Part shown: in pieces, positions 1 to 7,989 of the stretch | Layout: each line of letters begins with the position of its first letter | Position numbering within the stretch: position 1 is the stretch's first letter | Made by a program: the position numbers and the translations under genes | Origin: JBGRQB01 sp041725875 | Lineage (GTDB): Bacteria > Bacteroidota > Ignavibacteria > Ignavibacteriales > Melioribacteraceae | Assembly (NCBI GenBank): GCA_041725875.1 | Contig: JBGRQB010000150.1 | Coordinates: 1 to 10,553 of the forward strand | Reading direction: 5' to 3' | DNA: 10,553 nucleotides | Notes under the pieces: model-generated | Database searches by the model: none | What the model was told of the DNA's origin: nothing | What the model saw: only the letters and a program-made list of their open reading frames with translations

Positions 1-529
1 AAACGGTATTTTCGGAGTTTCTAAAGATAAAGGTGCATTTATAGGAATTTTACGCGATTTTGGTATGGTTATACTTTTAATTGTGTTCCTTCTCCTTTCA
101 AATGTTATTTTACCCGGTTTAAATATTTTGTTCGATTTTGCTGATAATATTGATTTTTTGAAATCTTTTCAGATCAGTGAATTTTTGAATTTTGTATTTT
201 CCTTCTTCTCATTTGTTATAATTTTTGTGCTTTTTTACGTTTTTTATACTTTAATTCCGTATGAAAAACTTGGCAGAAAAGTCCCTGCCGTTGCAGCACT
301 CTGGGCCACAATTTTATGGGAAGGAATGAGAAGTATTTTTGGCTATTATGTAACTAATTTTTTATCTACAAATAAATTATATGGTGCATTTTTATTAATT
401 GCGGTTGTTGCTTTCTGGATTTTTTATTCATCGGTTCTGTTTGTTTTGGGAGCGGAAATAGGACAGTTATACAGAGAAAGATGCGAAGCAAGAAGTAAAA
501 AAAAGGGAGATAATGTATCAGCTAAATAG
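1..529 (+). CDS. YihY/BrkB-family integral membrane protein (5' truncated by window edge)
   Basis: The frame is open from base 2, so the 5' end lies outside the window; the ATG at 65 is internal. About 175 C-terminal residues are present, against roughly 280 or more for the family. Four hydrophobic stretches are visible. The last two carry the family signature: a Trp-rich helix (ALWATILWEGMRSIFGYY), then the LYGAF segment, then a final helix ending in FVLGAEIGQLY, followed by a basic cytoplasmic tail (RERCEARSKKKG). The family was once annotated as ribonuclease BN. That assignment is obsolete, and the actual role (envelope or transport related) is not established. The stop codon lies inside the next gene (17-base overlap), which suggests translational coupling with the RDD protein. 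Confidence 0.85.
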   Translation, partial: NGIFGVSKDKGAFIGILRDFGMVILLIVFLLLSNVILPGLNILFDFADNIDFLKSFQISEFLNFVFSFFSFVIIFVLFYVFYTLIPYEKLGRKVPAVAALWATILWEGMRSIFGYYVTNFLSTNKLYGAFLLIAVVAFWIFYSSVLFVLGAEIGQLYRERCEARSKKKGDNVSAK

Positions 530-1100
530 TAATTTTCGATACGCGGGCTTTTGGGTAAGAGCACTGGCGTTTATTTTAGATCATCTCATTTTGGGATTTG
601 TTAAAACTATTTTGTTTATCCCGCTGACAGTTTTTCTGAATTTAAGTTTTATGCTGCCTGGTACAAATGAAGATTCATATTTTGCCGTTTACAATAGTGT
701 TCAGTACGAAGATCCTTCATTATTCATAGTTGCTTTTATTTTTAGTGTGATGATTTTCTTTGTGATCAATTCGTTAATTGAGTGGCTCTATTTTGCATTT
801 TTTGAATCTTCAAATAATATGGCAACTCCGGGAAAAATGATTTTGGGGTTAAAAGTGACTGATTTTGAAGGTAAGCGAATTTCATTTGGAAAAGCAACCG
901 GACGCTATTTTGCTAAATTTCTTTCATCAATGATACTAGCTATTGGTTATATTATGGCAGCCTTTACCGAAAGAAAACAGGCACTGCACGATATTTTGGC
1001 AAATTGTTTTGTGATCTATAACGATAATTACAGAAAAATTGAAATTCCGGACGATTCCGGGAATAATCAGACAGATTACCCGAAAGATTATATTATTTAA
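513..1100 (+). CDS. RDD-family membrane protein
   Basis: This 195-residue protein has the layout of the RDD family. The first membrane segment carries the Arg and Asp that name the family (GFWVRALAFILDHLI, R16 and D23). A second long hydrophobic helix covers about residues 70-97 and a third about 130-150. The conserved loop TPGKMILGLKVTD lies between helices 2 and 3, and the C-terminal signature is KQALHDILANCFVIY (H159, D160). Some RDD proteins have been linked to ion transport, but for most the substrate is unknown, so no function is assigned. The ATG at 513 is preceded by AGGGAG (504-509) within the end of the YihY gene, 17 bases before that gene stops. The pair is probably cotranscribed. 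The charged C-terminal tail after residue 170 is outside the domain. Confidence 0.9.
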   Translation: MYQLNSNFRYAGFWVRALAFILDHLILGFVKTILFIPLTVFLNLSFMLPGTNEDSYFAVYNSVQYEDPSLFIVAFIFSVMIFFVINSLIEWLYFAFFESSNNMATPGKMILGLKVTDFEGKRISFGKATGRYFAKFLSSMILAIGYIMAAFTERKQALHDILANCFVIYNDNYRKIEIPDDSGNNQTDYPKDYII

Positions 1101-1181
1101 CATTAAAGATACACTTGCCGATTATGCAATTTGTTGAATGTGATTCAATTCACATATATGGTTAATTGTGACTTAAATCGT

Positions 1182-1210
1182 TTTACATTTTCATATAAAA
1201 ATTATATTTG
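1182..1210 (+). promoter_or_regulatory. Candidate promoter of the lipoprotein/beta-barrel unit
   Basis: TATATTTG at 1203-1210 fits the Bacteroidota -7 element TAnnTTTG. A T-rich TTTTAC (1181-1186) lies about 18 bases upstream, where the -33 element TTTG is expected, and is only a partial match. It is 52 bases before the ATG at 1262, in the gap after the RDD gene. The same octamer occurs upstream of the SUMF1 lipoprotein on the other strand. This is pattern matching in AT-rich DNA, so it is tentative. Confidence 0.35.
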
Positions 1211-1261
1211 AGTTTGATTTAACAAAGTTTGAATAAATCTAGAAACCTGAACGGAGATAAT

Positions 1262-3295
1262 ATGAAAAAAGCCAGACCGTTTTTCTATTTAATTTTAATT
1301 CTGTTAGTACAAAGTTGTGTTGATATACCGGATGACGTTGCTCTTCCTGAGTATGACGTGAAGTTTACAATTCCGGTGGCCGACAGAAGCTACACACTGC
1401 AGGAAGCAGTGGAAGAAGATTCTACCAATCTTAAATGGTCCAAAGATCCTTCCGATTACGGACTTTTATATTTTACCGATGAAATAAAACTGGAAAAAAT
1501 TAATGTAGATAATAACCTTAAAGTTGATCCTTTTTCTACTGCCAGTTCAAATTTTATCGGAGCAATGAAATTGGAGAATGTTTCTGGTATTGAAACTGAA
1601 ATCAACTATTCCAGCTGGGGTGTTTCAATATCTCCCGGTTTGTCTCCTTTCCCTCCGGTGCAGACAGATGTAAACTCTGTATTTACACTTATCGGAGATT
1701 TTACAACAGCAGTTTTCGATCAGACAAACGATCCGAATGTAAATGTTTTATCACTTACATTTGCAAATAAATTTCCTGTTGAGGTAAAAGTAAACGGATT
1801 AAGAATTGAAAATGTAACCAATGGAAAAATTGTTGCTGAAACTTCAGATGTTATTGTAATTCCGACAAATGACATAAAAACAATCACTTTTGATTTATCT
1901 GAAAAGGAAGTTGCTCAGAATGTTGTGTTTAAGGGAAATCTTCAAACAGACGGAAGTAGCGGAAACTCAGTAAATATCACAAATAATGATAAACTGGAAA
2001 TTGATGCGACTTTCAGTCCCAAACTTCTTTTTAGTCAGGCAACTGCAAAACTCCCTGCTCAGGTTCCTGTTACAAAAAATGCAGCTTTTACAGTTGATGA
2101 TTCAACAAAGTTAAGCGCTGCCGTAATCAAAACAGGGTCATTTAATTTCAGATTTGAAAATACTCTTGATGTAGATATCAATATGGTGTTTACGAGTCCG
2201 TCACTAAAAACCTCCTCCGGAAGTTTTTATTCAAAAAATATTATGATTGTCCGCAAGTCTGTTACAAATCTTTCGGAAAGCAATCTTGCCGATTGGGAAA
2301 TAATTCCAAATGGAAATGGCGGAATTGATTACAATTATACAATATCCACTCAGGCTACATCAGATTTTAGAACAGTCAGTAAAACCGAAGGTGTTGTTAC
2401 AAATGCTGATTTTTCAGAAATCAGATTTAAATCTGTTGCCGGAAAATTAAAACCAATCAAATTTACTTTTGATGATAAAACTACCAAACTCGATATTGGA
2501 GAGTTTAAGGACAAACTTACTTACGATAATATAAATGCTGAAGAAGCTGAGATAAAACTGAATCTGAACACATCTGCAAATGCTCAGTTCAAAGTAGACG
2601 GAACCGTAAATGTTAATCATCCCGGTGAAACAAGATCGGAAGCATTTAACGCTCTTGTTCCTTCTTCTTCAACAGTTATAAATTTTGCTAATCTTATAAA
2701 TAATACAAGCGGTAGTCTGCCAGATGAATTTGTTCTTAAAGGAACTGCAATTGTAAATCCGGAATACAAGGAAAATGTTTCTGTAACAGAAACTGATACA
2801 ATTGGCGGAACTGCTCTTATTGAAATTCCCCTAAACGCTCAGGTTACCGGCGGGACGGTTATTGATACTGTTGAAATTGACGATTCTGACATTGATGAGG
2901 ATGATGCCGACAGATTAAATAGTGCTGAACTGACAATTGAAATTACCAACAAAATAGCTGCCGGCGGAACTTTTTCAGGTGTGCTTTTAGATGGAGCCGG
3001 TGAAAAATTAATGGATATCCCTCCAAGAGAAGTTACATCCGGCGGAACAACTTCAAACTTAATTAAACTTGTTCCTGCTGAAACTGATGAAAATGGTGAA
3101 GTTAAAAATCCCGGATATACAACTCAGAAAATTGAAATATTTGGTGATGATGTGAAGAAATTTATCAAAGGGAAAAAGCTGATTATGAATATCGACTTTG
3201 ATACAGCTTCGCCAACAAGGACAGTTAAGTTCAGATATACCGATGAAATAATTATCAGAGTTACTGCCGTAGCATCTATTAAAGTAAGCGAATAA
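1262..3295 (+). CDS. Large beta-rich lipoprotein of unknown function
   Basis: The 677-residue product starts with a lipoprotein signal: two lysines, a hydrophobic core, then LVQSC with the lipidated Cys at residue 19. Acidic residues follow the Cys (CVDIPDD), which in Bacteroidota can favour export to the cell surface; that is inference. ATG 1262 is chosen over the in-frame TTG at 1229 because CGGAG (1252-1256) sits five bases before it and the signal peptide then starts cleanly at MKKARP. The rest lacks membrane helices and looks like repeated beta-sandwich modules (alternating hydrophobic strands, many Thr, Ser and Asn). Near residue 28 is LPEYDVKFTIPV, and an acidic cluster (DDSDIDEDDAD, 540-550) could bind a cation. 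I do not recognise a named domain. It ends 12 bases before the beta-barrel gene, so the two probably act together at the outer membrane. Confidence 0.85.
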   Translation: MKKARPFFYLILILLVQSCVDIPDDVALPEYDVKFTIPVADRSYTLQEAVEEDSTNLKWSKDPSDYGLLYFTDEIKLEKINVDNNLKVDPFSTASSNFIGAMKLENVSGIETEINYSSWGVSISPGLSPFPPVQTDVNSVFTLIGDFTTAVFDQTNDPNVNVLSLTFANKFPVEVKVNGLRIENVTNGKIVAETSDVIVIPTNDIKTITFDLSEKEVAQNVVFKGNLQTDGSSGNSVNITNNDKLEIDATFSPKLLFSQATAKLPAQVPVTKNAAFTVDDSTKLSAAVIKTGSFNFRFENTLDVDINMVFTSPSLKTSSGSFYSKNIMIVRKSVTNLSESNLADWEIIPNGNGGIDYNYTISTQATSDFRTVSKTEGVVTNADFSEIRFKSVAGKLKPIKFTFDDKTTKLDIGEFKDKLTYDNINAEEAEIKLNLNTSANAQFKVDGTVNVNHPGETRSEAFNALVPSSSTVINFANLINNTSGSLPDEFVLKGTAIVNPEYKENVSVTETDTIGGTALIEIPLNAQVTGGTVIDTVEIDDSDIDEDDADRLNSAELTIEITNKIAAGGTFSGVLLDGAGEKLMDIPPREVTSGGTTSNLIKLVPAETDENGEVKNPGYTTQKIEIFGDDVKKFIKGKKLIMNIDFDTASPTRTVKFRYTDEIIIRVTAVASIKVSE

Positions 3296-3307
3296 CAGGG
3301 GATAGAG

Positions 3308-4732
3308 ATGAAAAAAATATTATACATATATATTATACTGCTTGGAATTATACTGGCACAAAGTGGCGGATCTGTAGGAACTGCCGCATCCAGAGAAGCT
3401 GCTCTGGGTGATGCTGCAACCGCAACTGCAAGAGGTGTTTATACAATTGGTTTTAACCCGGCCAACCTTACGTTAGGGCAATATCATTCGATGGAAATAG
3501 CAACTGTTTTACCTTTGCCCAACTTTAGTGTTATGGCTGGTTCCGAGGTAATGACTTTTGAAGATTTTGATTATTTTTTCGGTGCAAAAAAAATTGGAAG
3601 TAAAAAAGTCGGAAGAGCTTTAACAGATGCTGACAAAGCAAGATTACAAAGTCTGTTTACTCAGGGAGAAGCCCTGCAGAGTGAAATGTCTTTAAACTTA
3701 TTCTCTTTTTCAATTCAGGTTCCTGAAATAGGAAGTGCATTTGCAATTGGAATTAGAGACAGGTTCTCTGCAAACGGATTGATCGATTCCGATCTTGTTG
3801 GTTTTGCTCTTAACGGAAATGAAGTGGGAAAAAAAGAAACATTTTCAAATTTCTCTTTTGAATCAGTTTATCTTCGCGAATACTCATTTAGTTTTTCGAA
3901 AAATCTGACTTCACTTTTAAAAAAAGAAGTTAAAAGCCTGCACGCCGGTGTTACTTTCAAATATATCAGCGGTTTTGCATACGGAAAACTTGAAAGAGCA
4001 AATATGAGCATTGAAACAACATCCGATACAAAACTTCATGTTATAGGAGATGTTTTAACAAGATCCGCAGTTTCTCCCGATTTTGGTGTTGAATACGATT
4101 TTGAGGATATAACAAAAAAAGAAGATTATACACCTTTTCCTACTCCTGCCGGTTCCGGGTTTGGAATCGATTTGGGAATTACGGCTGAAATTAACAGAGC
4201 AATTACAGCTGCAATTTCAATAACTGATATCGGATCTGTAAACTGGGATAAAGAAACCGTAGAATACAGAATGGACGGCGAAAAACTTATCAGCGATTTT
4301 ACAAAAAAAGAAAATGTAGATTCTCTGGAAGAAATTTTTGATATGAAAGGAAAATATATCGGTGAATTTTCTAGTGATCTTGCAACAGCTTTACATATTG
4401 GTGTTAAGGTTCGTGTAGACAAGTTGGAAGGTATTGGTCTTGATCAGAAGCTTATGGTTGCGTTTGATTATCATCAGGGACTTAATGACGGCCCGTTTAA
4501 CAGTGAAGATCCAAGATTTTCCTTTGGTTGCGAATGGCAGCCGGCACACTGGTTTATGTTCCGAAATGGTTTAACTTTTGGCGGAAGATTTGGCTTCAGA
4601 TGGAGTATGGGATTTGGTTTTGATTCCGGACTGCTGGAGTTTAATCTCACAACCACAGATTTTAACAGTCTGCTCCTAAACAACGGAGCCGGGAGAGCCG
4701 GAGTAAACTTTGGTACAAGATGGAAGTTTTAA
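3308..4732 (+). CDS. DUF5723-like outer-membrane beta-barrel protein
   Basis: The 474-residue product has a Sec signal peptide (MKKILYIYIILLGIILA, cleavage predicted after A17). The N-terminal motif ARGVYTIGFNPANL resembles the start of DUF5723 and related FadL/PorV-like barrels in Bacteroidota. The body has alternating aromatic and hydrophobic strands with Gly-rich turns, and the last strands are aromatic-rich (FRNGLTFGGRFGFRWSMGFGF). The protein ends in Phe (TRWKF), the usual C-terminal signal for barrel insertion by BAM. AGGGG (3297-3301) lies six bases before the ATG, only a few bases after the stop of the lipoprotein gene, so the two form one transcription unit ended by the hairpin at 4754. 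Substrate and partners are not known. Family membership is by motif recognition; the barrel assignment is firmer than the DUF number. Confidence 0.8.
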   Translation: MKKILYIYIILLGIILAQSGGSVGTAASREAALGDAATATARGVYTIGFNPANLTLGQYHSMEIATVLPLPNFSVMAGSEVMTFEDFDYFFGAKKIGSKKVGRALTDADKARLQSLFTQGEALQSEMSLNLFSFSIQVPEIGSAFAIGIRDRFSANGLIDSDLVGFALNGNEVGKKETFSNFSFESVYLREYSFSFSKNLTSLLKKEVKSLHAGVTFKYISGFAYGKLERANMSIETTSDTKLHVIGDVLTRSAVSPDFGVEYDFEDITKKEDYTPFPTPAGSGFGIDLGITAEINRAITAAISITDIGSVNWDKETVEYRMDGEKLISDFTKKENVDSLEEIFDMKGKYIGEFSSDLATALHIGVKVRVDKLEGIGLDQKLMVAFDYHQGLNDGPFNSEDPRFSFGCEWQPAHWFMFRNGLTFGGRFGFRWSMGFGFDSGLLEFNLTTTDFNSLLLNNGAGRAGVNFGTRWKF

Positions 4733-4753
4733 GTTATACAAAATAAATTTCTT

Positions 4754-4784
4754 AAAAGGCATTCGTAAGTGAATGCCTTTTTTA
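4754..4784 (+). terminator. Rho-independent terminator after the beta-barrel gene
   Basis: An 11-bp perfect stem pairs 4754-4764 with 4771-4781 around the six-base loop GTAAGT. It contains GGCATTC and its complement and runs into a T tract (4778-4783). It starts 22 bases after the stop codon of the barrel gene and closes the lipoprotein/barrel unit. Confidence 0.9.
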
Positions 4785-4844
4785 TTTTACTCTGATTTTA
4801 ATCAGGTTAATTTGTCCGGAAATAAAATAATCGTCATAAATAGA

Positions 4845-4888
4845 TTAAAAAGAAGAATATAAATTGATATAATAAACCTCGTTTATTA
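4845..4888 (+). promoter_or_regulatory. Candidate promoter with overlapping inverted repeat upstream of the PTS IIA gene
   Basis: TATAAT at 4868-4873 is a perfect sigma70-type -10, with TTAAAA (4845-4850, four of six matches) 17 bases upstream. A perfect 8-bp inverted repeat overlaps the -10: TAATAAAC at 4870-4877 and GTTTATTA at 4881-4888, separated by CTC. It could be an operator or an RNA hairpin, or chance in AT-rich DNA. It lies about 45 bases before the IIA start codon, in a 201-base gap that otherwise holds only the preceding terminator. Confidence 0.35.
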
Positions 4889-4933
4889 AGTTTACTTGTT
4901 AAATTTATAAATGATAAAAGACGTGTAGTAGAT

Positions 4934-5407
4934 ATGAAGATTTGTGAGATTCTAAAGGTTGAACACATTTTACCTGAGTTTACAGTTGAAGCCAAAGAAG
5001 ATATAATTAATCAGATGATTGATTTGTTTAACGGGGATGACCGTATTAATAATCTTGATACTGTCAGGACGACTGTAATTGAAAGGGAAAAAATAATGTC
5101 GACGGGGGTTGGAAACGGTTTTGCAATTCCTCATGGAAAAACAGATGCAGTTAACGAAATTGTAGCCGGATTTGCCAAAACAAAAAATGCAATTGATTTT
5201 GAAGCTTTGGACGGTCAGAATGTTAACCTTGTTTTTCTGCTGGTTGGTAAAGAAAATATGGTTGGACCACATATAAAACTGTTAAGCAGAATTTCGCGAA
5301 TGATGAATAAAACAGAATTCAGAGAGAAGCTGATAAATGCAAATTCCTCTGAAGAGATTTATAATATCTTCTGCGAAGAAGAAAAAAACTATATTGAGTT
5401 ATCATAA
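4934..5407 (+). CDS. PTS IIA domain protein, PtsN / IIA-Ntr-like
   Basis: This 157-residue single-domain protein has the fructose/mannitol-type PTS EIIA fold. The phosphorylated His is H67 in GFAIPHGK, and the second conserved His is H113 in GPHIKLLSRISRMM. The segment VIEREKIMSTGVGNG before the active site is typical of the family. Length matches PtsN (about 150-160). In the family, the His accepts phosphate from HPr or NPr. No IIB, IIC, EI or HPr gene is nearby, so a regulatory role is more likely than sugar uptake; this is inference. hisS follows after 27 bases and is probably cotranscribed. No good Shine-Dalgarno precedes the ATG, which is common in this group of bacteria. Confidence 0.9.
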   Translation: MKICEILKVEHILPEFTVEAKEDIINQMIDLFNGDDRINNLDTVRTTVIEREKIMSTGVGNGFAIPHGKTDAVNEIVAGFAKTKNAIDFEALDGQNVNLVFLLVGKENMVGPHIKLLSRISRMMNKTEFREKLINANSSEEIYNIFCEEEKNYIELS

Positions 5408-5434
5408 CCTTTCAACAACAAAACAAAACTTAAA

Positions 5435-6691
5435 ATGATAAAAGCGATTAAAGGTACCAAAGATACCCTTCCGGTAGATATGCCGGCCTGGAAAAAAATT
5501 GAAAAAACTGTAGCCGAAAAAATGGCTAACTTTAACTATAAGGAAATCAGAACTCCTGTGTTTGAAGAAACCAGACTGTTCAGCAGAGGAATCGGAGAAG
5601 CAACTGACATAGTTAGTAAGGAGATGTATACTTTTACTGACAGAAGTGAAAACAGTGTTACTCTTCGTCCTGAAATGACAGCTTCGGTTGTGCGTGCATT
5701 TGTTGAACACAATCTTGGAAAGATACAAAACCTTAATAAACTTTACTACTGTGCTCCTATGTTCAGACAGGAAAGACCACAGGCAGGAAGGTTAAGACAG
5801 TTTCATCAGTTTGGTGCCGAAGCACTTGGAAGCAACGACCCGTCAATAGATGCAGAAATGATTATTCTTGCTTACGATATTATTAAAAGCTTTGGATTAA
5901 AAAATATTGTAGTCAAGATAAATTCTCTTGGTGTTCCTTCATCCAGAGAAGAATATAAAAACATCCTTAAAGATTATTTGTCTGATAAGTTTGAACAGCT
6001 TTCTGCTGAGAGTAAAAACAGATACGAGACAAATATTCTTCGTTTGTTCGACAGTAAAGACAAAGGCGATCAGGAAGTAATGGAAAATGCTCCTTTGTTA
6101 ATTGAACACCTGGATGATGAGAGTCTGGAACACTTTGACAAAGTAAAACAGATCTTGTTAGCTGCGCAAATTCCGTTTGAAGTAGATCCAAAACTTGTTC
6201 GCGGATTAGATTATTACACCAACACAACTTTTGAAATTATCAGTGGAAGTGTTGGGTCGCAAAGTGCACTTTGCGGCGGCGGAAGATATAATCTTCTTAT
6301 TGAACAGCTTGGCGGAAAAGAGACTCCGGGAATCGGGTTTGCAGCCGGTATAGAAAGAATTTTACTTGCCTGCGAAAATGAAAAATCACTGGAAGTACCG
6401 GAAGAAAAAATTGACCTGTATGTTGTTCGTCTGGATAAAGAACTTGTAAACAAAGCCTATGAAATCGGACTTTTCTTCAGAAGAAACAATCTGAATGTTG
6501 AAGTAGATTACGCTCAGAAAAGTATAAAAGCCCAGATGCGGGAAGCAAACAGATATAATGCAAAATATACTCTTCTTGTAGGCGGAGAAGAATTTGAAAA
6601 TGGAAAAATTGTTCTGAAAAATATGGAAAACAGTGAACAGGAAGAATTTCCTGTTGAGCAGCTGGAAGCGATTTTAGAAAAAATAAAATAA
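5435..6691 (+). CDS. hisS: Histidyl-tRNA synthetase
   Basis: HisS attaches histidine to tRNA-His in the cytoplasm. The 418 residues are full length for the bacterial enzyme and all class II motifs are present: motif 1 around RTPVFEETRLFSRGIGE, motif 2 with the FRQERPQAGRLRQFHQ loop (from residue 110), the histidine-specific signature RGLDYYT (256-262), and motif 3 GIGFAAGIERI (299-309). The C-terminal anticodon-binding domain begins near residue 325 (DLYVVRLDKE) and includes YAQKSIKAQMREANRYNAKY. The ATG is 27 bases after the PTS IIA stop without a clear Shine-Dalgarno; the N-terminal IKAIKGTKDTLP is the usual HisRS start, which supports this start codon. The gene ends in a strong hairpin terminator. 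No truncation or missing motif is seen. Confidence 0.97.
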   Translation: MIKAIKGTKDTLPVDMPAWKKIEKTVAEKMANFNYKEIRTPVFEETRLFSRGIGEATDIVSKEMYTFTDRSENSVTLRPEMTASVVRAFVEHNLGKIQNLNKLYYCAPMFRQERPQAGRLRQFHQFGAEALGSNDPSIDAEMIILAYDIIKSFGLKNIVVKINSLGVPSSREEYKNILKDYLSDKFEQLSAESKNRYETNILRLFDSKDKGDQEVMENAPLLIEHLDDESLEHFDKVKQILLAAQIPFEVDPKLVRGLDYYTNTTFEIISGSVGSQSALCGGGRYNLLIEQLGGKETPGIGFAAGIERILLACENEKSLEVPEEKIDLYVVRLDKELVNKAYEIGLFFRRNNLNVEVDYAQKSIKAQMREANRYNAKYTLLVGGEEFENGKIVLKNMENSEQEEFPVEQLEAILEKIK

Positions 6692-6696
6692 ATTAT

Positions 6697-6726
6697 AAAA
6701 ACCCTGATGAATAATCAGGGTTTTTT
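6697..6726. terminator. Bidirectional intrinsic terminator between convergent hisS and the SUMF1 lipoprotein gene
   Basis: A 12-bp perfect stem pairs 6697-6708 with 6714-6725 (core ACCCTGAT / ATCAGGGT) around the five-base loop GAATA. It has a T run on the + strand (6721-6726) and, because the left arm starts with A residues, a U tract on the - strand as well. It begins five bases after the hisS stop and lies 12 bases beyond the stop of the opposing gene, so it can end both transcripts. Confidence 0.9.
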
Positions 6727-6738
6727 GTTAACAATCTT

Positions 6739-7989
6739 TTATAAACTTGTTTTAGCAATGCGGAATCCGATTGTATAGTCGCGCTTGGTAATTTCACCAC
6801 AATCTCTTCTGGCAACGCAACTGAATTCAGCTGCATGCCAAATTGAACCACCTCTGTATGATTTGTAACTTCCGCTTGAAGGGCCTTGAGGATTAGTTTG
6901 AGCTGAAGATGAATAGTTGCCGTACCAATCATTAGTCCATTCATCAATATTTCCAGACATATCATAGATCCCCAGTTCATTAGGAGATTTTAAACCTATG
7001 TTATATGGACGATTATTTGAATTACCTGAGTACCAGGAAACCTGATTAATATCATTGTTGCCGCTATATCTGTAACCATTACTTGAATTTCCGCCTCTTG
7101 CAGCAAATTCCCATTCTGCTTCAGTTGGTAATCTTCCTCCTGCCCAGGTACAGTAAGCTTTTGCTCCATACCAGCTTACATAGTTTACCGGATGTAGTTC
7201 ATAGCCTTTTTTTACTTTGAATACGTTGCCATCTTTGTATATTCTGCTGATAGAAGATGCAAGGTTTATCCATTCAACTCCACCTTCTGATTGATTCCCC
7301 TGGACATTTAAGAATTTACAAAATTCATAATTAGTAACCTCATATTTACTGACGTAGAATGTGCTTAAGGTAACTTGATGAGAAGGTTTTGAAGAAGCAT
7401 GAAGATTACCAAAAGTATCACCCATTGTAAAAGTGCCGCCATTTACCATAATCATAGGATTATCGAATTTTATCAATTCTAATACTAAGTGAGAAGCGTT
7501 TAGTTCATCTTTTGTTTTGGTTATTGTTTGTGAAAAATATCCGCTCTTAGAAACTGTTAAGTCTATTGTTACCAGAGAATCAGGAACAAATATTACATTT
7601 TTTCCTGCTATTAACTCTTTAGTGAGAGTAAAATCTCCTGAGTTGATATCAAGCGTTGCATCTACAATGTTGCCCTCTGCTTTTACTGTCATAGAAAAAA
7701 CAATTGCCTTTTTTTCTTTAACTACAAAATAGGGATATCCAAAATCTTGCGGAGACAAATTGAGTGCGCTTACTACTTCAACCGGAATTGCTTTTTGTTC
7801 ATTTGGAGTAACATTCATGCTGATTGGCAATGGATCATCGACCAAAATTGAAACAGGCGAATTCTCCAGCGGAGCAGCAAAAATTGTTAAATCATTTTCA
7901 TCAAGAAGTTCAAATTGTACAAGAGAGTGTTCTTCATTTGCATTAATTTCAACTATATCAGTGCGATAAACACCATTATCACCCCACAT
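6739..7989 (-). CDS. SUMF1/FGE-like domain lipoprotein, main C-terminal part of a frameshifted gene
   Basis: This 416-residue frame is the body of a gene whose N-terminus lies in another frame (7953-8231). Its apparent start MWGDNG has no ribosome site, so it is not taken as a real start. Residues 1 to about 100 are a beta-rich region, and about 100-175 look like an Ig- or PEGA-like module. From about 180 comes a formylglycine-generating-enzyme-type domain: MVNGGTFTMGD, FYVSKYEVTNYEFCKFLN, HPVNYVSWYGAKAYCTWAGG, RLPTEAEWEFAARGG, SGNIDEWTNDWYG, and a final YRGGS...IGFRIAK. Catalytic FGEs have two cysteines after the GGS motif; here the segment is shortened (IWHAAEFSCVARR) and they do not align. 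Oxidation of sulfatases is therefore unlikely, and a structural or binding role, as in many Bacteroidota SUMF1 proteins, fits better. Confidence 0.8.
   Translation of the reverse strand: MWGDNGVYRTDIVEINANEEHSLVQFELLDENDLTIFAAPLENSPVSILVDDPLPISMNVTPNEQKAIPVEVVSALNLSPQDFGYPYFVVKEKKAIVFSMTVKAEGNIVDATLDINSGDFTLTKELIAGKNVIFVPDSLVTIDLTVSKSGYFSQTITKTKDELNASHLVLELIKFDNPMIMVNGGTFTMGDTFGNLHASSKPSHQVTLSTFYVSKYEVTNYEFCKFLNVQGNQSEGGVEWINLASSISRIYKDGNVFKVKKGYELHPVNYVSWYGAKAYCTWAGGRLPTEAEWEFAARGGNSSNGYRYSGNNDINQVSWYSGNSNNRPYNIGLKSPNELGIYDMSGNIDEWTNDWYGNYSSSAQTNPQGPSSGSYKSYRGGSIWHAAEFSCVARRDCGEITKRDYTIGFRIAKTSL

Noticed and set aside
1229..1261. In-frame TTG start that would add 11 residues to the large lipoprotein
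   Set aside because: It has no ribosome site and would bury the signal peptide; ATG 1262 has CGGAG at the right distance and a clean lipoprotein signal.
4126..4683. Open frames on the - strand opposite the beta-barrel gene
   Set aside because: They are Ser- and Pro-rich antisense artefacts without start signals, lying within a clear coding region.
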